Positions 34,680 through 43,129 of a stretch of 64,000 bases of DNA are shown piece by piece. Location: NCBI GenBank assembly GCA_900540475.1, contig UQGG01000012.1, positions 75,682 to 139,681 on the forward strand, given 5' to 3'. The translations under genes were made by a program, and so were the position numbers. The stretch is from an uncultured Robinsoniella sp. (GTDB taxonomy: Bacteria; Bacillota; Clostridia; Lachnospirales; Lachnospiraceae). Under the pieces are notes generated by a model, which did no database searches, had not been told where the DNA came from, and saw only the letters and a list, made by a program, of their open reading frames with translations. Numbering within the stretch: position 1 is the stretch's first letter; each line of letters starts with the position of its first letter.

Positions 34680-35036
34680 TTACTCCTTCATATGTGGTTT
34701 GAATAACAGGCTTGCCAGGTAAGAGAACACCAGCGCCGCGCACACGCCCACCGCACTGGAAGTAAATCCACCCATAAATATTCCAATGAATCCGTCCGTC
34801 TCAATTGCCTTTTTTACACCTTTCCATAATACATTGCCCCAACCCAGAAGCGGGACGCTTGCACCGGCTCCTGCAAATTCCTGGAATGGTCCGTAGAGCC
34901 CCACTGCTCCCAGTACCGCTCCCAGGCATACCAGAATAACCATGATGCGTCCAGGCATCAGTTTTGTTTTTTCCATCAGGATCTGTACCAAGGCACAGAT
35001 CAGTCCGCCCACCCAAAAAGCATTAATATAGTCCAT
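34680..35036 (-). CDS. spoVAE: Stage V sporulation protein AE
   Basis: 118 residues, four hydrophobic helices. FWVGGLICALVQILMEKTKL, then RIMVILVCLGAVLGAVGLYG and FAGAGASVPLLGWGNVLWKG match SpoVAEb/SpoVAC-like proteins. It is part of the forespore inner-membrane channel that takes up and releases Ca-dipicolinic acid. Last gene of the operon, 30 bases after spoVAD, followed by a terminator. Confidence 0.92.
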   Translation of the reverse strand: MDYINAFWVGGLICALVQILMEKTKLMPGRIMVILVCLGAVLGAVGLYGPFQEFAGAGASVPLLGWGNVLWKGVKKAIETDGFIGIFMGGFTSSAVGVCAALVFSYLASLLFKPHMKE

Positions 35037-35066
35037 AACTCTCTCCTTTGCTGACGATGGCTGGTG

Positions 35067-36077
35067 TTAGCAATGCTCGATTACTACACCATGCGCTACT
35101 CCCGGCACACTCTGCCCCTCATTAAAACTCGTGGGGGAAAGTAAGGCACCGGTCGGTACAAATAATACTCTTTTCCAAGCTCCCTTTTCCACATTCGGGA
35201 GTACTTTTGCAGCCAGAGTGACTGCTGAACAGCCACATCCGCTTCCGCCGGAATGAGTATCCTGTGTCTCTCTGTCATAGATTTCGATTCCGCAGTCCAT
35301 ATGAACCCGACTGATGTCAAAACCTTTTTCTTTTAATAAATCAATCAGAATTGTCTGCCCCACATATCCCAGATCCCCGGTTATGATTTTGTCATAATCC
35401 TCCGGCTGCCGGTTAAAATCCATCAGATTCTGATAAATAGTATCACAGGCAGCCGGTGCCATACACGCTCCCATATTCAGGGAATCTTTTACGCCATAAT
35501 CTACAATTTTTCCCGGTGTAACGCCTGTAATTCTTGCATGTCCGCCTTTTTTCCCCAGTATAAAGGCTCCGCTGCCTGTAACTGTCCATGTTGCTGCCAG
35601 AGGACGCTGGTTTCCATATTCAAGTGGAAAACGAAATTGCTTTTCTGCACTGCCAAAATGGCTGGATGTAACAGCCATTACATAATCCGCATAATCTGCA
35701 CTGACCGTCATTGCACCAAGTGACAGGGCTTCCCCACAGGTGGAGCAGGCTCCGTACAGTCCAAACATTGGAATATTAAAATTCATAACTCCAAAGGAGG
35801 AAGCAATTAACTGACCCAGCAGGTCACCGCAAAAAACATAGCGCATCTGAGCCGGCAGCAGCTTTGCTTTTCCAAGCGCCAGCTGGCAGGCTTCTCTTTG
35901 CAGCGTACTCTCCGCTTCTTCCCAGGTCTTTTCACCGAAGTTGGCATCTTCGCCAATCAGGTCAAACAATTTTCCAAGAGGTCCTTCTCCCTCTTTTTTC
36001 CCCACTATAGATGCAGCACTGATAATGTGTGGGGATTGATTGAATTGAATGCTTTGCTGCCCTGCTGTCTGAGTCAT
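35067..36077 (-). CDS. spoVAD: Stage V sporulation protein AD
   Basis: 336 residues with a thiolase-like fold: GLYGACSTCGEALSLGAMTV (the position of the thiolase cysteine), AATWTVTGSGAFILGKKG, GDLGYVGQTILIDLL and HSGGSGCGCSAVTLAAKVLP. SpoVAD binds dipicolinic acid and works with SpoVAC and SpoVAE in loading the spore core. Its ATG overlaps the spoVAC stop (ATGA). Confidence 0.94.
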   Translation of the reverse strand: MTQTAGQQSIQFNQSPHIISAASIVGKKEGEGPLGKLFDLIGEDANFGEKTWEEAESTLQREACQLALGKAKLLPAQMRYVFCGDLLGQLIASSFGVMNFNIPMFGLYGACSTCGEALSLGAMTVSADYADYVMAVTSSHFGSAEKQFRFPLEYGNQRPLAATWTVTGSGAFILGKKGGHARITGVTPGKIVDYGVKDSLNMGACMAPAACDTIYQNLMDFNRQPEDYDKIITGDLGYVGQTILIDLLKEKGFDISRVHMDCGIEIYDRETQDTHSGGSGCGCSAVTLAAKVLPNVEKGAWKRVLFVPTGALLSPTSFNEGQSVPGVAHGVVIEHC

Positions 36078-36544
36078 CCCACCACCCCCGTAATTCGTAG
36101 TATATAATAGATAAGCCCCAGCGCCCAGCTGGTAAATACCCCATATAGGATTACCGGACCTGCGATGGTAAATATCTTACAGCCAATTCCGAATACCTGA
36201 CCTTCTTTTTGGTACTCAATTGCCGGTGCCGCTACTGAATTTGCAAAGCCTGTAATGGGAACCAGTGTTCCGGCACCTCCAAACTTAGCTATTTTCGGAT
36301 AAATATTAAATCCGGTCAGAATTACACTGGCCAAAACAAGAAGCATGGAACACCAGCTTCCAGCGGTCTCTTTATCCAGTCCCATATTGGAAGCATAATT
36401 CAGGATAAATTGACCAATGACACAGATAATTCCCCCTACCAAAAATGCTTTCGCCATATTTGCCCAGAGATTATGGGTCGGCGTTATTTTCTTGACGTAA
36501 TCATTATACTGCTGATTTTTTCTCTCTTTTAAAACATCCGCCAT
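36074..36544 (-). CDS. spoVAC: Stage V sporulation protein AC
   Basis: 156 residues from the ATG at 36544, which has AAAGGAAG seven bases upstream; in-frame ATGs further up (36562, 36616) lack a site. YVKKITPTHNLWANMAKAFL is the conserved SpoVAC opening, followed by five hydrophobic segments and KFGGAGTLVPITGFANSVAA. It is the mechanosensitive-like channel of the spore inner membrane for dipicolinic acid. The stop overlaps the spoVAD start. Confidence 0.94.
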   Translation of the reverse strand: MADVLKERKNQQYNDYVKKITPTHNLWANMAKAFLVGGIICVIGQFILNYASNMGLDKETAGSWCSMLLVLASVILTGFNIYPKIAKFGGAGTLVPITGFANSVAAPAIEYQKEGQVFGIGCKIFTIAGPVILYGVFTSWALGLIYYILRITGVVG

Positions 36545-36634
36545 TTTAATACTTCCTTTCATCTTTCTACCGTTCCATACTTGTACCATGCGGAAATCGT
36601 AATATTTCGATATCATCCGGCATGGATTTCGTTT

Positions 36635-37048
36635 TTACCACCTCATATAAAATTGCAGCAGGCTGCTCAAGGTCTTGCCCAGTGCTATGGTAATCATAAT
36701 AAAGCTGACTCCCTTCACCAGGCCAATCCGCCTGAAGAATATAGGAAATATATTAACTACCTCTGCAAGCGCTAAAATCCAGCCTCCTACAAACATTCCG
36801 GAACAAATTCCAATGATGGCAAGTCCAAAACCGCCAAGTGGAATGCTTACATTATAAACAGTCAGCAGATTGCCAAATAATCCGCCAAATAAAATACAGG
36901 TTTCAAAGATACGGATATGTTTGCCCGTATGGGTTACCCCAATTAATCTGTTTATAATTCCAAGTCCTGCAATGAGTGCAATGACACCTCCTGCAATGAC
37001 AAATCCGGAGCTAAAAGCTATGAGGGCTAAAATGAAATGTGTAAACAT
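36635..37048 (-). CDS. spoVAB: Stage V sporulation protein AB
   Basis: 137 residues, four membrane helices. FTHFILALIAFSSGFVIAGG and VIALIAGLGIINRLIGVTHT are typical of SpoVAB, and FFRRIGLVKGVSFIMITIAL ends the protein. Found only in species with the long spoVA operon (AA-AB-AC-AD-AE). Role in the channel unknown. 57 bases after spoVAA. Confidence 0.9.
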   Translation of the reverse strand: MFTHFILALIAFSSGFVIAGGVIALIAGLGIINRLIGVTHTGKHIRIFETCILFGGLFGNLLTVYNVSIPLGGFGLAIIGICSGMFVGGWILALAEVVNIFPIFFRRIGLVKGVSFIMITIALGKTLSSLLQFYMRW

Positions 37049-37104
37049 ACTTTACCTCCTGGAATCAGAAAGCATGCCTGCGTTACAGCCTCACATGCAT
37101 CTTC

Positions 37105-37740
37105 CTATTGTTTCATTTTCTTTTCTTTTTTTGGTTCACGGTTACTGGATTCAATCAGCGCTTTATTAATATCATCCTCATAAGTACGCATCTGTACTTC
37201 CATCGGAGTGGGATCTGCCGTAAGTTTCTTTCCTGCAAAATGATTGAAGAATATAATAATTCCCAGTCCAAGTCCGATAGAATATGAGATTTCCAGTATA
37301 GTAAACCCATCCGATACAGTTCCGGTAAACTGTTCGTAAAGCTGTGCAAATAATTTCGTAATACTCACATCATTATTAAATGTCATAATGGAAAATCCCG
37401 CACCAAAGAAAGACAGAAAGCACACAAATATAGTCTTAAGCCAGCTGAATGCCTGACTGGGCTGTTTTGGTTTTTCATAGGTAATGATAAAATCAGCCTC
37501 ACCAATGTTGTTCACCTCAAGGCTTGGATAAACCCCATGGATCTGGGTTATAATTTCCATTACAGACATGACATGGCGCCCTGGCTTGTGTCCGGTAGGA
37601 TTATCCAGCTTCAAGGTCTTTATCTTATTTTCAATCGCCTTGTTACTGCATTCCACCTGAGCGATATCTTTTAAAAATACACAATCGTCATGCACCTGGA
37701 CATTTTGATCGATTTTTAAATACAGCGTATCATTTGTCAT
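37105..37740 (-). CDS. spoVAA: Stage V sporulation protein AA
   Basis: 211 residues. A soluble N-terminal domain (LYLKIDQNVQVHDDCVFLKD, IAQVECSNKAIENKIKTLKL) is followed by two membrane helices (FSWLKTIFVCFLSFFGAGFS, GFTILEISYSIGLGLGIIIF) and a charged tail. This is the SpoVAA layout. Its start codon is overlapped by the stop of an upstream 52-codon ORF (ATGA), so translation is coupled. Confidence 0.92.
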   Translation of the reverse strand: MTNDTLYLKIDQNVQVHDDCVFLKDIAQVECSNKAIENKIKTLKLDNPTGHKPGRHVMSVMEIITQIHGVYPSLEVNNIGEADFIITYEKPKQPSQAFSWLKTIFVCFLSFFGAGFSIMTFNNDVSITKLFAQLYEQFTGTVSDGFTILEISYSIGLGLGIIIFFNHFAGKKLTADPTPMEVQMRTYEDDINKALIESSNREPKKEKKMKQ

Positions 37741-37895
37741 ATCATTTCCTCATTCTCTTTCATCTGAAATGTATTGACAAGGGTTCCTTTCATCTGGCCA
37801 TCATGATTATTCAAATAGGTCATATAATAAAAGATTCCTACAATTGCTGCCACGATCATGAAAAGCGCAAATCCCTTCGCAATCTTTTTATACAT
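37737..37895 (-). CDS. 52-residue single-pass membrane protein between sigF and spoVAA
   Basis: ATG at 37895 with GGAAGTG seven bases upstream. The protein MYKKIAKGFALFMIVAAIVG... has a basic start, one transmembrane helix (about residues 8-26) and an external or cytoplasmic tail rich in N, D, K and E. Its TGA overlaps the spoVAA ATG, so the ORF is surely translated if spoVAA is. I recognise no family. Its place inside the forespore block suggests a sporulation membrane peptide. Confidence 0.75.
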   Translation of the reverse strand: MYKKIAKGFALFMIVAAIVGIFYYMTYLNNHDGQMKGTLVNTFQMKENEEMI

Positions 37896-37962
37896 TTTTA
37901 TCACTTCCTTTTTCCATCATTTTTGTTTATTATTTGAATTTTGGCAAAAAATATACGGGGAA

Positions 37963-38679
37963 TTATGATATCTTTCCCCGCATCTTTTTCAATATTTTCT
38001 TTTCAAGCCTGGAAACCTGCACCTGTGTCATTCCCATGGCCGCCGCAACCTGTACCTGAGTCTTGTCTCCAAAGTAGCGGAGATAGATCAGGGAACGCTC
38101 TTGGGCATCTAAGGAATCCAGCAGTTCTTCCAGCACAATATGATTAAGCAGCTCCTCGTTTTTATTCTCCTTTTCCTCTAATTTGTCCATCAGCAATATG
38201 GCGCTGCCATCACCCTGATAAATCGTTTTATGCAATGATTCTACTTCGGCGGATGATTCCATCGCCAGTACAATATCTTCTTTTGCGGCGCCGATCTCGG
38301 CTGAGATTTCTTCTAATGTTGGTTCTCTGCCCATCTTTTTTTCCAGCGCTTCCCTGGTTGCATATGCCTTATATGCTGTTTCTTTTAAGGAACGGCTCAC
38401 CTTAATCATACCGTCATCCCGTAAAAATCTTTTGATTTCTCCTGTAATCATGGGTACCGCATAAGTGGAAAACTTTACATCAAACGACATGTCAAATTTA
38501 TCAATTGCCTTTATCAGCCCGATGCTTCCAATCTGGATCAAATCCTCCATCTCATAGCCGCGGCCTTGAAACCGCCTGACAATGGTATAAACCAGCCCCA
38601 TATTTTCCTCTACCAGTCTTTCTCGTGCATCTTTATCCCCTTGGTGTGCCTGTTCAATTAACGCAAGGGTATGCTCCAT
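37963..38679 (-). CDS. sigF: Sporulation sigma factor SigF (SpoIIAC)
   Basis: 238 residues. Region 2 is EENMGLVYTIVRRFQGRGYE then MEDLIQIGSIGLIKAIDKFD (2.1-2.2) and FSTYAVPMITGEIKRFLRDD (2.3-2.4). Region 3 has SRSLKETAYKAYATREALEK, and region 4 QERSLIYLRYFGDKTQVQVA, AAMGMTQVQVSRLEKKILKK. It directs RNA polymerase to forespore genes after septation and is held by SpoIIAB until released by SpoIIAA. It is third in the spoIIA operon, 20 bases after spoIIAB. Confidence 0.95.
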   Translation of the reverse strand: MEHTLALIEQAHQGDKDARERLVEENMGLVYTIVRRFQGRGYEMEDLIQIGSIGLIKAIDKFDMSFDVKFSTYAVPMITGEIKRFLRDDGMIKVSRSLKETAYKAYATREALEKKMGREPTLEEISAEIGAAKEDIVLAMESSAEVESLHKTIYQGDGSAILLMDKLEEKENKNEELLNHIVLEELLDSLDAQERSLIYLRYFGDKTQVQVAAAMGMTQVQVSRLEKKILKKMRGKIS

Positions 38680-38699
38680 TTGACCATCCTTTCCCGATA

Positions 38700-39146
38700 T
38701 CAGATTTCATATTCACTTCTGGGTCTGCCTATTTTCTTTTTCATGATTACCCTGGTTCCTTCGCCCACTGTTGATTCCACTTTCACCTCATCCATAAAGG
38801 CTTCCATAAAAGCAAATCCCATACCGGAACGCTCAGAATCCGGCTTGGTGGTAAACAGTGGCTCCATTGCTTTTTTTACATCTTCAATTCCTCTTCCATG
38901 ATCTATTACATGGATAATAAAATCGTTTCCGTCAATAAAACATTCGATCAGGATCTTACAGATCTTCCCTTCATATCCATGAAGGATTGAGTTTGTAACC
39001 GCTTCGGAGATCGCCGTCTTGACATCTGCCACTTCCTCCAGTGTGGGATTCAGCTGTGTTACAAAAGCTGCTACCGCCACCCTTGCAAATCCCTCGTTAC
39101 AGGATCTGCTGTCAAATTCCAGTTTCATTTCGTTCGCATAGCTCAT
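38700..39146 (-). CDS. spoIIAB: Anti-sigma F factor SpoIIAB
   Basis: 148 residues, GHKL kinase fold: VKTAISEAVTNSILHGYEGK (N box), VIDHGRGIEDVKKAMEPLFT (G1 box) and RSGMGFAFMEAFMDEVKVES (G2 box). It binds SigF and phosphorylates SpoIIAA on serine. Normal length. 14 bases after spoIIAA. Confidence 0.95.
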   Translation of the reverse strand: MSYANEMKLEFDSRSCNEGFARVAVAAFVTQLNPTLEEVADVKTAISEAVTNSILHGYEGKICKILIECFIDGNDFIIHVIDHGRGIEDVKKAMEPLFTTKPDSERSGMGFAFMEAFMDEVKVESTVGEGTRVIMKKKIGRPRSEYEI

Positions 39147-39160
39147 ATTGGCTCCCCCCT

Positions 39161-39496
39161 TTAATTAAGCGTTGATTGCTGTGGCAATCCTTCATATATT
39201 TCAATCATTTTATAGATACCTGACAAAGTTAAAATTCTTCTCACCCGCTCATTCACCCGGACAGCAATTACGGTTCCGCCCATAAAACGCATATCCTTGT
39301 AACGTCCCATGATCATACCGATTCCGGAACTGTCCATAAAATTTGTTTTTCCAAAATCAAATACGATACTTCTTATATTTTTCCCCTGTACGATTTTATC
39401 CGCTCCTGTCTTAATCTTTTCTGCGCTGTGGTGGTCTAACTCCATCGGTACCACGATTGTAAGATTCGTCCCCTTTACTTTAAAGCAATCATCCAT
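39161..39496 (-). CDS. spoIIAA: Anti-anti-sigma factor SpoIIAA
   Basis: 111 residues from the ATG at 39496, with AAAGGGGG nine bases upstream. The frame is open to 39766, but the upstream part is not needed for the family and crosses a terminator. STAS fold: FKVKGTNLTIVVPMELDHHS at the start, and NFMDSSGIGMIMGRYK holding the phosphorylated serine (S56/S57). The unphosphorylated form frees SigF from SpoIIAB. First gene of spoIIA. No confident SigH promoter was seen in the 180 bases before it. Confidence 0.94.
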   Translation of the reverse strand: MDDCFKVKGTNLTIVVPMELDHHSAEKIKTGADKIVQGKNIRSIVFDFGKTNFMDSSGIGMIMGRYKDMRFMGGTVIAVRVNERVRRILTLSGIYKMIEIYEGLPQQSTLN

Positions 39497-39680
39497 TTGC
39501 CTAAATCCCCCTTTGCTCCCCATTAATTCCGCTTCTAATTCCGCCTCTAAAGCCAATTCTAATTCCTGTGTGTATAAATTTGATTCTTCCGGGTTCATAT
39601 CTATTTCTCCATTCTTATTAAGAGCACCATCGATCTTCCTGCGATGCTCCGGTACATTCTTTGCTGATCTGATTCTAAAA

Positions 39681-39716
39681 CAGAAAAGGGACGTATACAT
39701 ATTCTGTACACGTCCC
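39681..39716 (-). terminator. Terminator between the TPR gene and spoIIAA
   Basis: GGGACGTGTACA/TGTATACGTCCC, 12-bp stem with one mismatch, followed on the minus strand by TTTTCTGTTTT. It ends the folC operon. Confidence 0.82.
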
Positions 39717-39755
39717 CAATCTGGAGGTTTCTCATTTTGTATCGTAAAGACAGGT

Positions 39756-41480
39756 CTACTGGACAACGCCGCCGTTTCCGCCTTCCTGTCCGCCTGTTAC
39801 CCCATTGCCGTCGCCTGCGGGCGTCGTTCCATCTCCACCTGCAGTTCCGTTGCCACCGTTTGTAGTGCCGCCTGTGGTATTGGCATCTCCGCCTGTAGTG
39901 TTGGCGTCTCCGCCTGTAGTGTTGGCATCTCCGCCGGTAGTATTCGCATCTCCACCGGTAGTGTTGGCATTGCCGCCGGTGGTGTTGCCATTTGTACCGC
40001 CTGCCGCATTTCCGGTAGTATCTCCGGTATTAGCACCTGCGGCGTTACCAGTGGTTCCGCCGGTATTGCCTTCTGTACTATTGTTTCCTTTATTGGAAAT
40101 AAATCCATTAATATTATTTGCTGCTGCTTCTGCAGGGAATTTTTCTAATAACTGTTTGAATATTTTATCCGCATTGGTAGTATCCTGAGTGTTATAATAG
40201 GCAAACGCCAGATAATACATCGCATTCCATGATTCAGGATCCGTCTGGCTTGCCAGCGTCAACTGCTCAATAGCCGTCTTATAATCACCGGCTGCATAGG
40301 CTGTAGATCCCTTGCTATACTGTTCCGCATATAAAGCGTCTTTAACTCCTGCCATAATCTGCTCATATAATTCCTTTGCTGAACCATCCAAACTCTTTGC
40401 ATCTACGGTGCTGAGCGCTGTAGCCGCCCCAGTCTGGTCGCCTTTAATCAGCAGATTAGCTGATTTCAACAAATCCTCATATCCGGTAGCTTTCGCCTTT
40501 GCTTCGTCCATGGTCTTATTTGCCGCATCAACCTTTGCCTGGTAGCCATCGATTTCTTCCTGAAGCTTCACATTACTAGCATTTTCAGATGCCAGCTTTG
40601 TATTCGCCTCCGTAACCTGCTTTGTGGCTGTTTGATTAACGCTCTGCTTAATCGCCGGTACCGCTAAGAACCAGACAATTGCACCGCCCAGCAGAAGTCC
40701 CAGGAAAATGTTGATAAATGTTGCTATCGTGGAACTGTCACGAAATGGTGTGGGCTGTATGATGGTATCATTACCACTCAAATATGTCATGGGTCCTGTA
40801 AATTTCTTCTCCATGGCATCTTTGGCATAGCGCTTCCGCCTTTTGACATCCAGGCTTGTCCCAATACCAGTTGCATCCTCGATCTCATGGAGATACCTCA
40901 GTGTGGTGGTATTGGTTGCGTCAATCCGGATGGCTTTCCGTAAAAGCTTCCTGGCACGTTCATACTCTTGCTGCTTTAGATAAAGCAGTGCCAGAAGATG
41001 ATAGCCTTTAATCAGCTTTGGATTTTGTGTCAAAACTTTTTTCAGCTGGATCACAGCCATATCTTCATTATCCTGCCTGCAATACTGCAATGCCTGATTG
41101 TATTTGCGGATGGTATGGTTGATTGTGTCCAGTTTATTCTTATTTGCCTGCAGCTTGGTTATGTAGCCATCTGCCGCATTTTCCGGTACCTGCAGATTTT
41201 TACTGATTACCCATTCGCTCAGTGCCGAAACAACCTCGCCCATTTCATAGTAAACCAGTCCCAGAAGATTTCTGGCATCAATATTTTCTTTATTAAATTT
41301 CAAACTCCTTTTCAGGCAGGCAATCGCTCCAGATAAATCACGAACTGTAGCCTTTTCCAATCCTTCATTATATAGGAGATTAGAAATCCTGATCGTTCTT
41401 TTCTGTAAGCTGATATCAGCCCCACATCCGGTACAATAATCTATGGCAGATAAGGGGGTGCCGCAATAAATACATCTCAT
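39756..41480 (-). CDS. Zinc-ribbon, TPR membrane protein with Gly/Thr/Asn-rich repeat tail
   Basis: 574 residues. N-terminal zinc ribbon CIYC...CTGC (C3, C6, C16, C19). TPR-like helices lie at about 25-200 (GAIACLKRSLKFNKENIDAR, YERARKLLRKAIRIDATNTT) and a transmembrane helix at about 255-278 (FINIFLGLLLGGAIVWFLAV). A coiled coil (about 290-340) and a second TPR block follow (KGSTAYAAGDYKTAIEQLTL, WNAMYYLAFAYYNTQDTTNA). The last 100 residues are low-complexity GNTGGT and GGDANTT repeats. It seems to join a cytoplasmic sensor-like half and an outer half through the membrane. Function unknown. Third gene after folC and a 48-residue ORF. Confidence 0.8.
   Translation of the reverse strand: MRCIYCGTPLSAIDYCTGCGADISLQKRTIRISNLLYNEGLEKATVRDLSGAIACLKRSLKFNKENIDARNLLGLVYYEMGEVVSALSEWVISKNLQVPENAADGYITKLQANKNKLDTINHTIRKYNQALQYCRQDNEDMAVIQLKKVLTQNPKLIKGYHLLALLYLKQQEYERARKLLRKAIRIDATNTTTLRYLHEIEDATGIGTSLDVKRRKRYAKDAMEKKFTGPMTYLSGNDTIIQPTPFRDSSTIATFINIFLGLLLGGAIVWFLAVPAIKQSVNQTATKQVTEANTKLASENASNVKLQEEIDGYQAKVDAANKTMDEAKAKATGYEDLLKSANLLIKGDQTGAATALSTVDAKSLDGSAKELYEQIMAGVKDALYAEQYSKGSTAYAAGDYKTAIEQLTLASQTDPESWNAMYYLAFAYYNTQDTTNADKIFKQLLEKFPAEAAANNINGFISNKGNNSTEGNTGGTTGNAAGANTGDTTGNAAGGTNGNTTGGNANTTGGDANTTGGDANTTGGDANTTGGDANTTGGTTNGGNGTAGGDGTTPAGDGNGVTGGQEGGNGGVVQ
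39871..39975 (-). repeat. Five 21-bp tandem repeats encoding GGDANTT units
   Basis: Five consecutive 21-bp units (CC.GTAGTGTTGGCATCTCCG type, 1-4 differences each) give seven-residue repeats in the outer tail of the TPR protein. Further degenerate units flank both sides. Confidence 0.88.
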
Positions 41481-41490
41481 ATGATTCCCC

Positions 41491-41637
41491 TTATTTTCTC
41501 TTTTTCTTTTCTTCCTGAAGCAATTCTTTCAGGATATCGGTAATATCGGTAAAATCTCTGTTGTAAATGGCATCTTCTGCTTCATTTACATCCAGGCTCG
41601 GATGAAATTTCTTCAATTCTTCTTCGTAATCAATCAT
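41491..41637 (-). CDS. 48-residue charged protein overlapping folC
   Basis: ATG at 41637 sharing four bases with the folC stop (ATGA), with GAGGAGAA upstream inside folC. The sequence MIDYEEELKKFHPSLDVNEA... ends LLQEEKKKRK. It is helical, very acidic at the start and basic at the end, with no membrane segment. The next gene starts ten bases after its stop, so all three genes form one operon. I recognise no family. Confidence 0.75.
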   Translation of the reverse strand: MIDYEEELKKFHPSLDVNEAEDAIYNRDFTDITDILKELLQEEKKKRK

Positions 41638-42929
41638 TCGTAATTCTCCTCAATTATTCCTTTAATCTCGCCGACCAGATACAAAGAACCAACGCAGAAT
41701 AACAACCCGTCCTGCCTCTTTTCCAGTGCCTGTGCGAATGCTTCCCTGATATCCGGAACTTCTGTGACTGCAGCCTTTGTATATCTCTCAAAGATATCCT
41801 TAAGCCTTCCTGCAGGCACAATCCTGTCTCCCTGTATTTCAGTCACAATTACTTCATCCAATTTTGCTGAATTACAGATAGACTCTATCATGGATTCGTA
41901 GTTCTTCTCCACAACTGCCGAGAACAGCAATACGACTCTTCGTCTGCTGTCTACTCTTCCCAGGGTCTTCACGAACTCTTCCACTCCTGCGGCATTATGG
42001 GCGCCATCCAGAATTACTCCCGGCATAACCGTCTCCATTCTGCCAGCCCAGGTTGTAAAAGCAATTCCATCAACGATGGCAGCAAGACTAATTTCCTGCT
42101 TTTCGTCAATCACTTTCATAGCCAGCATCGCCAGTGAACTGTTCACTACCTGATATGGTGCAATATAAGGAACGGTAACTCTGACATTTTCATAATAACT
42201 ACAATTCAGGGAAAAATCAATGCTTTTATCCGTATTTACTAAAATTTTATACATTTTTTCATAGAAAGGAAATGTCTGTGCATGAAGTTCTTTTGCTCTT
42301 TTTTCAATAACTTCTGCTGCCTCCGTATTCCTTGCATCATAGATAACCGGAACACCTTCTTTGATGATTCCTGCTTTTTCAAAGGCAATCTTTGCAATGG
42401 TATCGCCCAGTATTTCCGTATGGTCCAGACTAATGGAAGTTATAATAACAGCCAATGGTTTTTCTACAATATTTGTAGCATCCAGGCGGCCGCCAAGTCC
42501 CGTTTCCAATACAACATACTCCACGTCAGCCTCCTTGAAAGCCACCATGGCAACGGCAAATAATATTTCAAAATAAGTGGGATGGAAGAAACCGTCCTTC
42601 TGCATTTCCTCAATAACTGTCCACACCTGCCGGTATGCCCTTAAAAAGGCGTCATCCGATATGGGGACATTATTAATCTGAAACCGCTCATTTATTTTAA
42701 CCAGATGAGGTGAGGTAAACAGACCTACCCGTTTATCAGCCTTGTCCAATATAGAGGAAAGGAAAGCACAAACAGATCCTTTTCCATTCGTACCAGCCAC
42801 ATGTATGATCTTCATACCACGTTCCGGTCTGTCAAGACGCTCCATTAATTCAATCGTGTTTTCCAGCTTGTTTTTCTTCGTAAATTTGGGAACACTCAAT
42901 ACGTATTCCACTGCTTCTGTATAGTTCAT
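41634..42929 (-). CDS. folC: Folylpolyglutamate synthase/dihydrofolate synthase
   Basis: 431 residues from the ATG at 42929 (GGAGTG eight bases upstream; an overlapping out-of-frame ATG gives only MK-stop). The frame is open 26 codons further up but without a ribosome binding site. KIIHVAGTNGKGSVCAFLSS is the Mur-ligase P-loop, GLFTSPHLVKINERFQINN the folate loop, EYVVLETGLGGRLDATNIV and ITSISLDHTEILGDTIAKIA the Mg-binding part, and MPGVILDGAHNAAGVEEFV the C-terminal domain. It adds glutamates to folates (and glutamate to dihydropteroate). Normal family length. Confidence 0.94.
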   Translation of the reverse strand: MNYTEAVEYVLSVPKFTKKNKLENTIELMERLDRPERGMKIIHVAGTNGKGSVCAFLSSILDKADKRVGLFTSPHLVKINERFQINNVPISDDAFLRAYRQVWTVIEEMQKDGFFHPTYFEILFAVAMVAFKEADVEYVVLETGLGGRLDATNIVEKPLAVIITSISLDHTEILGDTIAKIAFEKAGIIKEGVPVIYDARNTEAAEVIEKRAKELHAQTFPFYEKMYKILVNTDKSIDFSLNCSYYENVRVTVPYIAPYQVVNSSLAMLAMKVIDEKQEISLAAIVDGIAFTTWAGRMETVMPGVILDGAHNAAGVEEFVKTLGRVDSRRRVVLLFSAVVEKNYESMIESICNSAKLDEVIVTEIQGDRIVPAGRLKDIFERYTKAAVTEVPDIREAFAQALEKRQDGLLFCVGSLYLVGEIKGIIEENYE

Positions 42930-43129
42930 TTCATGGTCACTCCGCTTTCGTTGTTCTTTTCCTATTATAATATAGTCTATATAATATGCAAGTAATTTTT
43001 TTCGCAATATCCGTCATCAATCGTTATAGAGTGCACTTTTATAGAAAGAAGGCACCGCCCAGCTCTTGTGAAAGCTGATGCAGCACCCCCTTATAATCAA
43101 TATAAAACCAGTTACGATACCGGCTCTTC

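Noticed and set aside
39580..39660. SigH promoter before spoIIAA
   Set aside because: An AGGA-like -35 and a GAAT -10 can be found, but the spacing is about four bases too long.
39497..39766. 90-residue N-terminal extension of spoIIAA
   Set aside because: It crosses the terminator at 39681-39716, has no ribosome binding site, and SpoIIAA proteins are about 110 residues. The ATG at 39496 has a strong site.
39805..40188. Plus-strand Pro/Val-rich ORFs opposite the TPR protein tail
   Set aside because: Antisense reading of the Gly/Thr/Asn repeats; no ribosome binding site.
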